From Paenibacillaceae bacterium (GTDB lineage Bacteria > Bacillota > Bacilli > Paenibacillales > Paenibacillaceae), in contig CAAFUF010000003.1 of the NCBI GenBank assembly GCA_900766135.1, positions 62,001-126,000 of the forward strand: a stretch of 64,000 nt of DNA. The letters are read 5' to 3'. How positions within the stretch are numbered: the stretch's first letter is position 1; each line of letters opens with the position of its first letter. The notes beneath the pieces are model-generated. The model was not told where the DNA came from. It did no database searches and saw only the letters and a list, made by a program, of their open reading frames with translations. The translations under genes were made by a program, and so were the position numbers. Shown here piece by piece: positions 17,547 through 24,505 of this stretch.

Positions 17547-17569
17547 AAAGTTGCACTAAGGAAACTTTA
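17547..17569 (+). promoter_or_regulatory. MntR-like operator at the mntH start site
   Basis: An interrupted dyad, AAAGTT (17547-17552) and AACTTT (17563-17568), encloses GCACTAAGGA. The core resembles the Bacillus MntR box (TTGCCTTAAGGAAACT, from memory) at most positions. It covers the predicted transcription start, as expected for Mn(II)-dependent repression of mntH. Confidence 0.7.
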
Positions 17570-17613
17570 ATGGATATAGACAACTTTTGATAGCGCACAA
17601 GGGAGGGATTACC

Positions 17614-18915
17614 ATGTTGGAACAAAGTGTTGCGCCTCAAACCACTCAAGTCAATACATTAGGAATGGATCACAAATCGTCCGCGCATGCCGCATTGGAC
17701 GGACGAACGAAAGGTCTGAAACGATTGCTGCCGTTCCTCGGGCCCGCGTTCATCGCTGCGGTTGCTTATATCGATCCCGGGAATTTTGCGACGAATATTA
17801 CCGCGGGGTCCAAATACGGATATCTTCTGTTATGGGTGATCTTCGCCTCTAATTTGATGGCGGTGTTGATTCAGTCTTTATCGGCCAAACTGGGCATCGC
17901 CACCGGCAAAAACCTGCCCGAGGTAGCCCATGACCGATTTCCGAAACGCGTATCGATCTTCTTGTGGATCCAGAGCGAACTGGTCATTATCGCGACGGAC
18001 TTGGCCGAATTTATCGGGGCAGCTTTAGGACTTTATTTGCTCTTTGGCATTCCGATGCTGCCGGCTGCTGTGATCACTGCGATAGGTTCCTTTGCGATCT
18101 TGGAGCTACAGCGGAGGGGATATCGTGCCCTGGAGGCTGGAATCGCAGCGATGGTGCTGATCGTTGTGCTGGCCTTCGCCTTTCAGGTGATTGCGGCGAA
18201 TCCGGATTTCGGTGCGGTTGGCGCCGGCTTGGTAACTCCACGCTTCGACGGGGTGGATAGCGTCTTGCTGGCTGCCGGCATATTGGGTGCCACGGTGATG
18301 CCTCACGCGATTTATTTACACTCTTCTTTGACGCAAAACCGTATCGTCGGCCGAAACGAAGAGGAGAAAAAGAAGATTTTCAAGCTGGAATTTATCGATA
18401 TCCTGCTGGCCATGTTGATTGCCGGAGCGGTGAATATGGCAATGGTCGTTGTCTCCGCGGGTTTGCTTTTTAAGAACGGGCTCGTGGTGGAGGATTTGGA
18501 CGTTGCCTTCCAACAATTTGGAACGATCGCCGGGCCGGTCACTGCCATTTCCTTCGGGCTTGGCCTGTTGATTGCCGGCTTATCCAGTTCTTCGGTGGGT
18601 ACGATGGCCGGGGATGTGGTGATGCAAGGTTTCATCAACAAACGAATCAATTTATATTTACGTCGGGCTATTACGACGATTCCGCCGCTCGCCATCATCA
18701 TTTCGGGCGTGAATCCGACGAATGCGTTGGTGATGAGCCAAGTGGTTCTGTCGTTCGGCATTGCATTTGCCTTGATTCCCTTGATTTTGTTCACCTCGAA
18801 CCGTAAAATCATGGGCGGGCTGGTCAATCACCGGGCGACCACAACGTTGGGTTGGCTAATTTCCGCCTTGGTCGTGAGTTTGAATCTGTTTCTGATCGTT
18901 CAAATGTTGTTTTGA
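17614..18915 (+). CDS. mntH: Nramp-family Mn(II)/H+ symporter
   Basis: The 433-residue membrane protein has the Nramp signature in helix 1, AYIDPGNFATNITAG (about 51-65; Asp and Asn bind the metal). Helix 6 carries the MPHAIYLHSSL metal-binding segment. About 11 hydrophobic helices can be traced. It imports Mn(II), and other divalent metals, with protons. The ATG at 17614 follows GGGAGGG; an upstream in-frame TTG is not needed. The MntR-like box over its promoter indicates manganese-responsive control. It is monocistronic with its own terminator. Confidence 0.94.
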   Translation: MLEQSVAPQTTQVNTLGMDHKSSAHAALDGRTKGLKRLLPFLGPAFIAAVAYIDPGNFATNITAGSKYGYLLLWVIFASNLMAVLIQSLSAKLGIATGKNLPEVAHDRFPKRVSIFLWIQSELVIIATDLAEFIGAALGLYLLFGIPMLPAAVITAIGSFAILELQRRGYRALEAGIAAMVLIVVLAFAFQVIAANPDFGAVGAGLVTPRFDGVDSVLLAAGILGATVMPHAIYLHSSLTQNRIVGRNEEEKKKIFKLEFIDILLAMLIAGAVNMAMVVVSAGLLFKNGLVVEDLDVAFQQFGTIAGPVTAISFGLGLLIAGLSSSSVGTMAGDVVMQGFINKRINLYLRRAITTIPPLAIIISGVNPTNALVMSQVVLSFGIAFALIPLILFTSNRKIMGGLVNHRATTTLGWLISALVVSLNLFLIVQMLF

Positions 18916-18937
18916 CGTGGGCCATCCAGATAGATAA

Positions 18938-18983
18938 GAGGACACCATTTCCGCGTTGAGGCGGGGATGGATGTCCTTTTTTG
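18938..18983 (+). terminator. mntH terminator
   Basis: The hairpin is built on AGGACA-CCAT near 18939-18948 and ATGG-ATGTCCT near 18967-18977, followed by six T residues. Confidence 0.75.
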
Positions 18984-18997
18984 GGATAAGCTATGAG

Positions 18998-19029
18998 ATA
19001 AAAAAAAGAACAGTCCCATAGGCTGTTCT
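18998..19029 (-). terminator. Terminator of the leftward Gly/Pro-rich protein gene
   Basis: On the minus strand AGAACAG (19029-19023 side) pairs with CTGTTCT (19014-19008 side); about eight T residues follow (plus-strand A run at 19000-19007). Confidence 0.75.
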
Positions 19030-19043
19030 CTTTCGCTGTCTCC

Positions 19044-19457
19044 TTAGAAGCACGTGAACGAACGAATCTGATTCAAATCGATGCCGAAGTAACCCCAGAA
19101 GAAACCAAACCAACGGAACCCTGCAATCGAATTTCGCCCGACGAATACCGGGAGGAACCAGAACTGCTCCCCATTGTTCAGCCAAACATAGGTGTTGCGG
19201 AACAGGCAGCGTCTGATCCCGCCCGGATCGATGGCAAAGGTGCCGACCTGCATTTGCGGTACGAATTGAGGCGGTGGCGCCGTCGGCGCTTGAACTCCTC
19301 CCGGTGCACCTCCCGGGGGACCCGGAAATCCTCCCGGCACGCCCCCTGGGAAACCTCCAGGACCACCTCCTGGAAACCCTGGTCCTCCCGGCACGCCAGG
19401 TCCGCCTGGAAACCCCGGAAATCCTCCGCCCGGTCCCGGTGTTGGAAAAAATCCCAT
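19044..19457 (-). CDS. Gly/Pro-rich collagen-like protein with conserved aromatic tail
   Basis: The 137-residue protein has a Gly-Pro-Phe-rich N-terminal half (repeats such as GFPGGPGVPGGPGFPGG, about residues 10-60) with imperfect Gly-X-Y periodicity. A folded-looking tail rich in aromatic residues follows (RRCLFRNTYVWLNNGEQFWF and GFFWGYFGIDLNQIRSFTCF). It has no signal peptide. AAAGGAG stands 9 bases before the ATG. Similar tails occur in small Paenibacillus/Bacillus proteins of unknown role. A spore-surface or envelope role is only a guess from composition. Two Cys residues in the tail could form a disulfide. Confidence 0.7.
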   Translation of the reverse strand: MGFFPTPGPGGGFPGFPGGPGVPGGPGFPGGGPGGFPGGVPGGFPGPPGGAPGGVQAPTAPPPQFVPQMQVGTFAIDPGGIRRCLFRNTYVWLNNGEQFWFLPVFVGRNSIAGFRWFGFFWGYFGIDLNQIRSFTCF

Positions 19458-19531
19458 ATGTGATCGCTCCTTTTTTCATGAATAGGCATTATCATCATAT
19501 GCATTCGCGGAGAGGGCGGTTGGGCGAATGT

Positions 19532-20674
19532 CTATATCTTGGATTTTTCCGGTTGGGCGAAGAAGTACTTCATCATTGGCGGCGTAACGATCGTCGTTAT
19601 CAATACGACCAGCACGATCACGGCAAACATATCGTCTTGAAGCAGACCGGCATCCTGACCGATCGCGGCGATGATTAAGGCAACCTCACCACGCGAAACC
19701 ATGGCCGATCCGATACCTAATGCGCTGCGCCAGCCGAATCCGGCCAAGCGAGCTCCATAAGCCGAACCTACGAGCTTGGTGGCGATGGCAAGCAAGCTTA
19801 ATCCGACGATCAACGGGATCTGGGAGGCTACCCCGGTGAAGTCGACTTTAACCCCGATCGTGGTAAAGAAGACGGGGACGAAGATCGCATAACCAATCGT
19901 TTCGATCTTCTCGGTCACCTCATGCTTGTAATCGGTCATACTGAGGGCGACACCCGCGATATAAGCACCGATAATGGCTGCGACACCGGCGTATTCGGCC
20001 ATGTAAGCAAACAGGAAGCAGATGACTAATCCCGCGGAAATCACCGATTCGGAGACCCGGAGAGGAGAAAACTTGTGCATCACCCAAGGAACGACTTTCC
20101 AGCTTAAAACGATGGCAACCGCAAAGAAGATAAACTTCTTCAAAATTACCATTCCCAGGTTGACGTCCCCGCCGGCAAAACTCATGACAAAGGCCAGCAG
20201 GATGATGACCAAGACGTCATCGATGACGGCTGCCCCGAGGATCGTAGTGCCTTCTCTGGATTTCAACCGGCCCATTTCCTTTAATGCCTGTACCGAAATA
20301 CTGACGCTCGTTGCCGAGAGCAGCAGTCCGAGAAAGATGGCTTCGAATAGGGGCATCCCCAGCAAAATGGCAGCCAAATAACCAAATCCGAAGGGAAGAG
20401 CTATACCTGCGAGACCTACATATGTGGAAGCTTTCCCGGTTCTTTTGAACTCGTCGACGTCCGTTTCAAGTCCCGCCAGGAACATTAACAAGATCACGCC
20501 GATCTGGCTGATCTCTTCCAATACATCGGTTTCGTTAATCCAACCCAGAAGGGCCGGGCCCAGAACGATCCCGATCAACAGTTTCCCGAGAACGGCCGGT
20601 TGTTTCAATCTAACACTCAGATCACCCGCTAGTTTGGATGCAATCAAAATAATGGCCAGTTCTAAAATCAACAT
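19532..20674 (-). CDS. CPA2-family cation/proton antiporter (KefB/GerN/NapA type)
   Basis: The 380-residue protein has about 12 hydrophobic helices. It carries the CPA2 hallmarks VILLMFLAGLETDVDE (helix 2-3) and GAAVIDDVLVIILLAF, where the paired aspartates carry the transported cation and protons. It lacks the C-terminal TrkA-N domain of Kef proteins, so it is the short NapA/GerN-like form exchanging Na+ or K+ for H+. The ATG at 20674 has GGAGG 9 bases upstream; the ATG at 20689 overlaps that ribosome site. The gene is preceded by an unusual structured leader that ends in a terminator, so its expression is probably attenuated by some signal. Confidence 0.88.
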   Translation of the reverse strand: MLILELAIILIASKLAGDLSVRLKQPAVLGKLLIGIVLGPALLGWINETDVLEEISQIGVILLMFLAGLETDVDEFKRTGKASTYVGLAGIALPFGFGYLAAILLGMPLFEAIFLGLLLSATSVSISVQALKEMGRLKSREGTTILGAAVIDDVLVIILLAFVMSFAGGDVNLGMVILKKFIFFAVAIVLSWKVVPWVMHKFSPLRVSESVISAGLVICFLFAYMAEYAGVAAIIGAYIAGVALSMTDYKHEVTEKIETIGYAIFVPVFFTTIGVKVDFTGVASQIPLIVGLSLLAIATKLVGSAYGARLAGFGWRSALGIGSAMVSRGEVALIIAAIGQDAGLLQDDMFAVIVLVVLITTIVTPPMMKYFFAQPEKSKI

Positions 20675-20726
20675 CGTATCATCCTCCATTTGCTGTTATT
20701 TTGCGGAAAACACTAAAAATAAATAC

Positions 20727-20839
20727 AAAAAGAGCCTGCAACCACGGGTGGCGTATACCGTTAAACGGCATAGCACCCCCTTGGTGACAGGCTCCTCCGG
20801 GCGCAACATATCAAATTTGAATTAACAGAAGCTATTATA
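20727..20839 (-). promoter_or_regulatory. Structured leader with terminator hairpin before the antiporter gene (unidentified riboswitch/attenuator candidate)
   Basis: Read on the minus strand, a -10 box TATAAT (20839-20834) is followed by a leader of about 150 bases. It holds a nested structure. The outer stem is GAGCCTG (20794-20788) with CAGGCTC (20738-20732). An inner stem pairs GGGTG with CACCC. An apical hairpin is built on CCGTTTAACGG. The outer stem is followed by TTTTTG, so the whole fold can act as an intrinsic terminator 53 bases before the antiporter start. I cannot match it to a riboswitch class by eye. Control by a cation, c-di-AMP or another ligand is conjecture. Confidence 0.6.
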
Positions 20840-20893
20840 ACAAACCTGGCTGAAAGGCGCCAGCCCCTTTTTGGATCTACTTAACGATAACGT

Positions 20894-22354
20894 TCACGGC
20901 TTGTTGCCGCTGTCAATCAGCCGAAAAACCCTTGTTTTGTATTCATTCAACTCTTCGCAGCCGTCGTACATGCGATTCGCGATCGTTTTTCCATTGCCGA
21001 AGAAGAATCGCTCAAACTGGTTTTGCCTGCCTCCGAATGCGCCGCCAGCAAGCTCCCAAGACAACCTGAAAAGGGCAATGCGCGTTTTGGCGGGGCTGGA
21101 TAATCCCTGCAAATAAACATCGAGATACGATCGGTTCTCCGAGTTGAAGTCAGCCTCAAATGGGTTCATGATCAGCTGGCTGGCGCTAATCGTGCGGATC
21201 ATCCGCAACGCTTCCTCATGAAGGTCGGGAAATTGGATTCCCGCCGCGGTCAGCGGAGCCAGTGCCGGAACATAGTGACCGTAGGAGGTGATCGTTCCTT
21301 CGGTTTCCGCTGCGAGCCGCAGCGCCTTCAGGTTTTCCAGCATCGCCATCACCTTGACGATTTGGCCGACAAATGAGGGCTCGGCGTCCATATTCTGCTC
21401 TTCGGCCAACGCCTGCAGCAGACCCAGCATAAATTCGATCTTCGTGATATACCGGGTGATGATGTGGTGGCCGGCGTAAGCATGGAAATGCCCTTCTTGA
21501 AATAACCGATCGTAAAGCTGCTCTTCTCCGTAATAGAATATCCGATCCCGGGGAACGAGGACTCGATCGAAGATCACCATCGTGTCCATTTCCTCAAACC
21601 GGCTGGAGAGCGGGTGGTCATAACCCGAATCGTGCGCATGGTTTTCGCGACAAATAAACGTGATTCCTTCCAAATCATTGGGCACCGCAAAAGCAAACGC
21701 GCTGGGATTCACCCGCCCCTCACCCAACATAAAGGACGGCGTGGGGAAGACGAGAATTTCGTCGCACGTCGGTCCTTGGGTAGCCATGAGGAAAGCACCG
21801 CTCACGACGAGGCCTTCGGGGCAGACCTCCACCACCTTGGCGGCAAGGGATTCATCAGCGTCCGCCGGTCCCGACCATTTGCTGGCCATGGGCTGCACGA
21901 AGGCATGGGACAGGGTGATATCGTTATCCCGGCAGTGTTCATAATACTTCCGCAGGTTTTGGGCGTTATCCGGCGACACCTTTTCTAATACAGGGACGGC
22001 GGTATAAAATGACATCAAGGCGGTGTTCATATAGTCGGGAGAACGGCCGAGAAAGCCATGATGATGCTTGGCCCACATCTCGGACATCTTCCTTCTGCGG
22101 ACGAGGTCATCGGGATTCGTTGGCGGCATGAATGAAAGGCCCACGCGGTTCCCGGTTGAGGGTGACGCATAGGTCATGATGTCTCGCAGGCGATCGTCGC
22201 ACTGCATATCGTACATTGCGGCCTGCGTCCGGATCAGACCTCGAAAGGCGGGGTGCTCGGATAACGGAACGTTCACGCGTTCGCCGTTGTACCATAGCCG
22301 GATACGTGTGCGGTCGATCCGATCAATGTACTGTTTTCCGTTTTTGATGGGCAT
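20894..22354 (-). CDS. hpaB: 4-hydroxyphenylacetate 3-monooxygenase oxygenase component (HpaB family)
   Basis: The 486-residue protein matches two-component flavin-dependent hydroxylases of the HpaB/PvcC family along its whole length. Residues equivalent to the substrate-binding Arg, Tyr and His can be seen in GRSPDYMN (Arg104, Tyr108) and ITLSHAFVQP (His150). HpaB uses FADH2 supplied by an HpaC reductase to ortho-hydroxylate 4-hydroxyphenylacetate or related phenols. No reductase or other catabolic gene is adjacent, so the partner is encoded elsewhere and the true substrate is open. AAGGAAG precedes the ATG. Confidence 0.88.
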   Translation of the reverse strand: MPIKNGKQYIDRIDRTRIRLWYNGERVNVPLSEHPAFRGLIRTQAAMYDMQCDDRLRDIMTYASPSTGNRVGLSFMPPTNPDDLVRRRKMSEMWAKHHHGFLGRSPDYMNTALMSFYTAVPVLEKVSPDNAQNLRKYYEHCRDNDITLSHAFVQPMASKWSGPADADESLAAKVVEVCPEGLVVSGAFLMATQGPTCDEILVFPTPSFMLGEGRVNPSAFAFAVPNDLEGITFICRENHAHDSGYDHPLSSRFEEMDTMVIFDRVLVPRDRIFYYGEEQLYDRLFQEGHFHAYAGHHIITRYITKIEFMLGLLQALAEEQNMDAEPSFVGQIVKVMAMLENLKALRLAAETEGTITSYGHYVPALAPLTAAGIQFPDLHEEALRMIRTISASQLIMNPFEADFNSENRSYLDVYLQGLSSPAKTRIALFRLSWELAGGAFGGRQNQFERFFFGNGKTIANRMYDGCEELNEYKTRVFRLIDSGNKP

Positions 22355-22431
22355 GGGCTTCCTTGTCCCCTTTGCGTGAAATGATGGCAGTTTTTATATA
22401 TAGTGCAGGAACGCATGGGAATGTGCTTCGC

Positions 22432-22473
22432 AAAAAAACAGGATCTTGCGGAATTCGCAAGATCCTGTTTTCT
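22432..22473 (-). terminator. Bidirectional terminator downstream of sleB
   Basis: A perfect 13-bp stem, ACAGGATCTTGCG with CGCAAGATCCTGT around GAATT, is flanked by A7 on the left and TTTTCTG on the right. On the minus strand it ends sleB transcription before hpaB. Confidence 0.9.
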
Positions 22474-22489
22474 GTTCGCTTGAGGTATT

Positions 22490-23140
22490 TTAACTGGTGA
22501 AAATATGGTTTCCGATTTGGAGCTTCTGCGGTCGCGTCCAGATCCATCGGCTCGTAGCCGTGTCTGGATTGAAATAATAAAGCGCACCGTATGACGGATC
22601 CCAGCCTCTGACTGCATCGAGAGCGGCCCGGTAAGCCGTGCTGTCCGGAGTGAGCCAAATTTGTCCGTCATCGACCGCCGTGAAAGCGCCGGATTGGAAT
22701 ACGACACCGTTAATCGTATTAGGGAATAAAGCCGACTGAATCCGGTTCATGACGACTGCCCCAACCGCCACCTGTCCCGTATAGGGTTCGCCCCGTGCTT
22801 CGCTATAGATCACTCGGGCCAGCAGATCCATTTCGCTTTGGTTTAACGAATATTTCTTAAGCGCGGCCCAAGTCTGAGTTCCTGCGGCTCCATCGACCTG
22901 GAGCCCGTAACGCGACTGGAAGGTACGCACGGCTTGCTGCGTTACTGTCCCGTAATAGCCGGTAAGCTGAGCGTTGAAGATGCCCAGCGCCTTCAGGCGG
23001 TATTGAAGATCCCAGACATCGCCGCTCGTAGAGCCCAACTTGAGCGTCCCGGAGGCTGCCTGCGTCGGCGTCGTTCCGCCAAAAAGGCCGATCCCGAGCG
23101 CCACCGCCAGGAGTAAAAGGAATCCTCGGAATTTGTTCAT
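22490..23140 (-). CDS. sleB: Spore cortex-lytic enzyme SleB
   Basis: The 216-residue protein has a signal peptide (MNKFRGFLLLLAVALGIGLF, then PTQAAS). A peptidoglycan-binding domain follows (LKLGSTSGDVWDLQYRLKALG to about residue 95). The C-terminal hydrolase-2 domain carries LLARVIYSEARGEPYTGQVA with the catalytic Glu. SleB is a lytic transglycosylase that degrades spore cortex during germination, which places the organism among spore formers. The ATG at 23140 follows AAAGGAGGTCACC; the 22-residue upstream extension is not plausible. The usual partner gene ypeB is not adjacent. Cell-wall hydrolases of similar design (CwlJ-like) are the alternative. Confidence 0.85.
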   Translation of the reverse strand: MNKFRGFLLLLAVALGIGLFGGTTPTQAASGTLKLGSTSGDVWDLQYRLKALGIFNAQLTGYYGTVTQQAVRTFQSRYGLQVDGAAGTQTWAALKKYSLNQSEMDLLARVIYSEARGEPYTGQVAVGAVVMNRIQSALFPNTINGVVFQSGAFTAVDDGQIWLTPDSTAYRAALDAVRGWDPSYGALYYFNPDTATSRWIWTRPQKLQIGNHIFTS

Positions 23141-23265
23141 TTCGGGTGACCTCCTTTCCCTACAACATTGTAGGGGAGACCATTGAGCGGGGACAACCCA
23201 CAACATTTGTCAATTGACGGGAAATCCCGCGAGTCTGGGAAAATAAGGGGGATTCTTATAAGATG

Positions 23266-23478
23266 CTAACTGGAGCTATGTCTTCTGGATTTGTAATAGC
23301 CGGAGCCCATATGGCCATGGCGATGCTTGTAATCGGAGGAGGAGCCTTTCATCATCGGACGTGCGTACCCGTGGCTGCTGCTGTAGCGCTTTCCATAATG
23401 CCTGGCGGAGCTGCTGTAATGCCTTCGATGGCTATGCGATGCGGAATGAAGCAATTTGTTGATGAGTCTTCTCAGCAT
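23266..23478 (-). CDS. Small basic His/Ser/Tyr-rich protein
   Basis: The 70-residue product (MLRRLINKLLHSASHSHRRH, then Ser/His/Tyr/Arg-rich to the end) is strongly basic and low in complexity. It recalls Bacillus spore-coat proteins of the CotG/CotB-tail kind by composition only. AAAGGTAGG lies about 9 bases before the ATG. It is followed by sleB and preceded by a kinase-like gene, both leftward. An open frame also exists on the other strand across the same bases. I prefer the minus frame because of the ribosome site and the co-directional neighbours. Confidence 0.5.
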   Translation of the reverse strand: MLRRLINKLLHSASHSHRRHYSSSARHYGKRYSSSHGYARPMMKGSSSDYKHRHGHMGSGYYKSRRHSSS

Positions 23479-23509
23479 GTCATAAACCTACCTTTCTGAT
23501 TTGAAATAC

Positions 23510-24403
23510 TTACATTCTATTGTATTCGTTGTTGGACGCAAAAGAAACGGGGCGGTCAACGGATGGGGACAAAAACGCTCGCAGCGCCTCGATAGCATCT
23601 GAGGCATCCGTATAGGGATCCCTTAGTCCAAGCAGGCGTTCGATGATTTCGATCAGATGGGGGGAGAGCGCTAACTCTTCCTGCCAGCTTTGCTCCTTGG
23701 CGTTCAGGGCGGGACGGGGTGATTCAAAGGTCGAGTAGAGCAAGAACAGCATAAAATGACCTACATCAAGCAGGTCAGATTGCGGCTCCGCGGGGCTAGC
23801 TAAACGGGAGGCTTCGAGATCTGCAACGGTTTTTCGATGGGATGACCTAAACGATGGGATCGAGAAGGGGGCTTCGCCAACAGCCCGTGCCAATCCAAAA
23901 TCGATAATGCTTAATTCCCCCTCATGCATCAGAAGGTTGGGAATGCGCAAATCAAGGTGGACGATTCCTTGCTGATGGATGTACCGAACCAGTTCGAGCA
24001 ACTGCAGGGTGATTCGCGCGCAATCCGCTTCGCCAAATCGCCGTTCTTGTTCAAAGATCAAGTCCTCCAACGTTTCTCCTTCCAAAACGGACATGACCAA
24101 ATAAGCCTGCCGGCCTATCGTCAACATTTCTTTAAATGCGGGGAGTCGCGGGTGATCCAAGGACCTTAAAATCCGCGCTTCCCTCTCAAGCAGTTGCCGG
24201 GCCAACGAGCCTTTGCTGGGCCTGGCTTGCTTGATGGCGACAAGACGCTCGTCGGTCCGATCGATGCCGAGGTAGGTCAACCCGTAGCTGCCCTCACCAA
24301 TTAACGATTTGATTAAATATCGCTGTCCGAGCAACGTGTTGGGCTCCGCCCGATAATCCCGCCACGCCGCCCGGAAGGTTCCGAAGAACGATAAGAACCG
24401 CAT
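23510..24403 (-). CDS. Ser/Thr protein kinase-like protein
   Basis: The 297-residue cytoplasmic protein has a complete Hanks-type fold. The glycine loop is LIGEGSYG (34-41), the ATP-binding lysine is in VAIKQ (Lys58), the helix-C glutamate is Glu75, the catalytic loop is HLDLRIPN (149-156) and DFG is at 168-170. The catalytic loop has Arg where most kinases have Lys (HRDLKxxN), but Asp151 and Asn156 are kept, so activity is possible. It has no PASTA repeats or membrane anchor, unlike PrkC, and is closer to short YbdM/YrzF-like kinases. GAGAGGAAC precedes the ATG. It is divergent from the isoprenoid synthase gene. Confidence 0.82.
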   Translation of the reverse strand: MRFLSFFGTFRAAWRDYRAEPNTLLGQRYLIKSLIGEGSYGLTYLGIDRTDERLVAIKQARPSKGSLARQLLEREARILRSLDHPRLPAFKEMLTIGRQAYLVMSVLEGETLEDLIFEQERRFGEADCARITLQLLELVRYIHQQGIVHLDLRIPNLLMHEGELSIIDFGLARAVGEAPFSIPSFRSSHRKTVADLEASRLASPAEPQSDLLDVGHFMLFLLYSTFESPRPALNAKEQSWQEELALSPHLIEIIERLLGLRDPYTDASDAIEALRAFLSPSVDRPVSFASNNEYNRM

Positions 24404-24505
24404 GTTCCTCTCCTCTCCCTCCAGATAATCCTAGACTTTGGTCCAGTCTGACTATAGACCATTGCCGTTTTTGGTACGCTGTAGTTTATACTATTATAAA
24501 GGATA

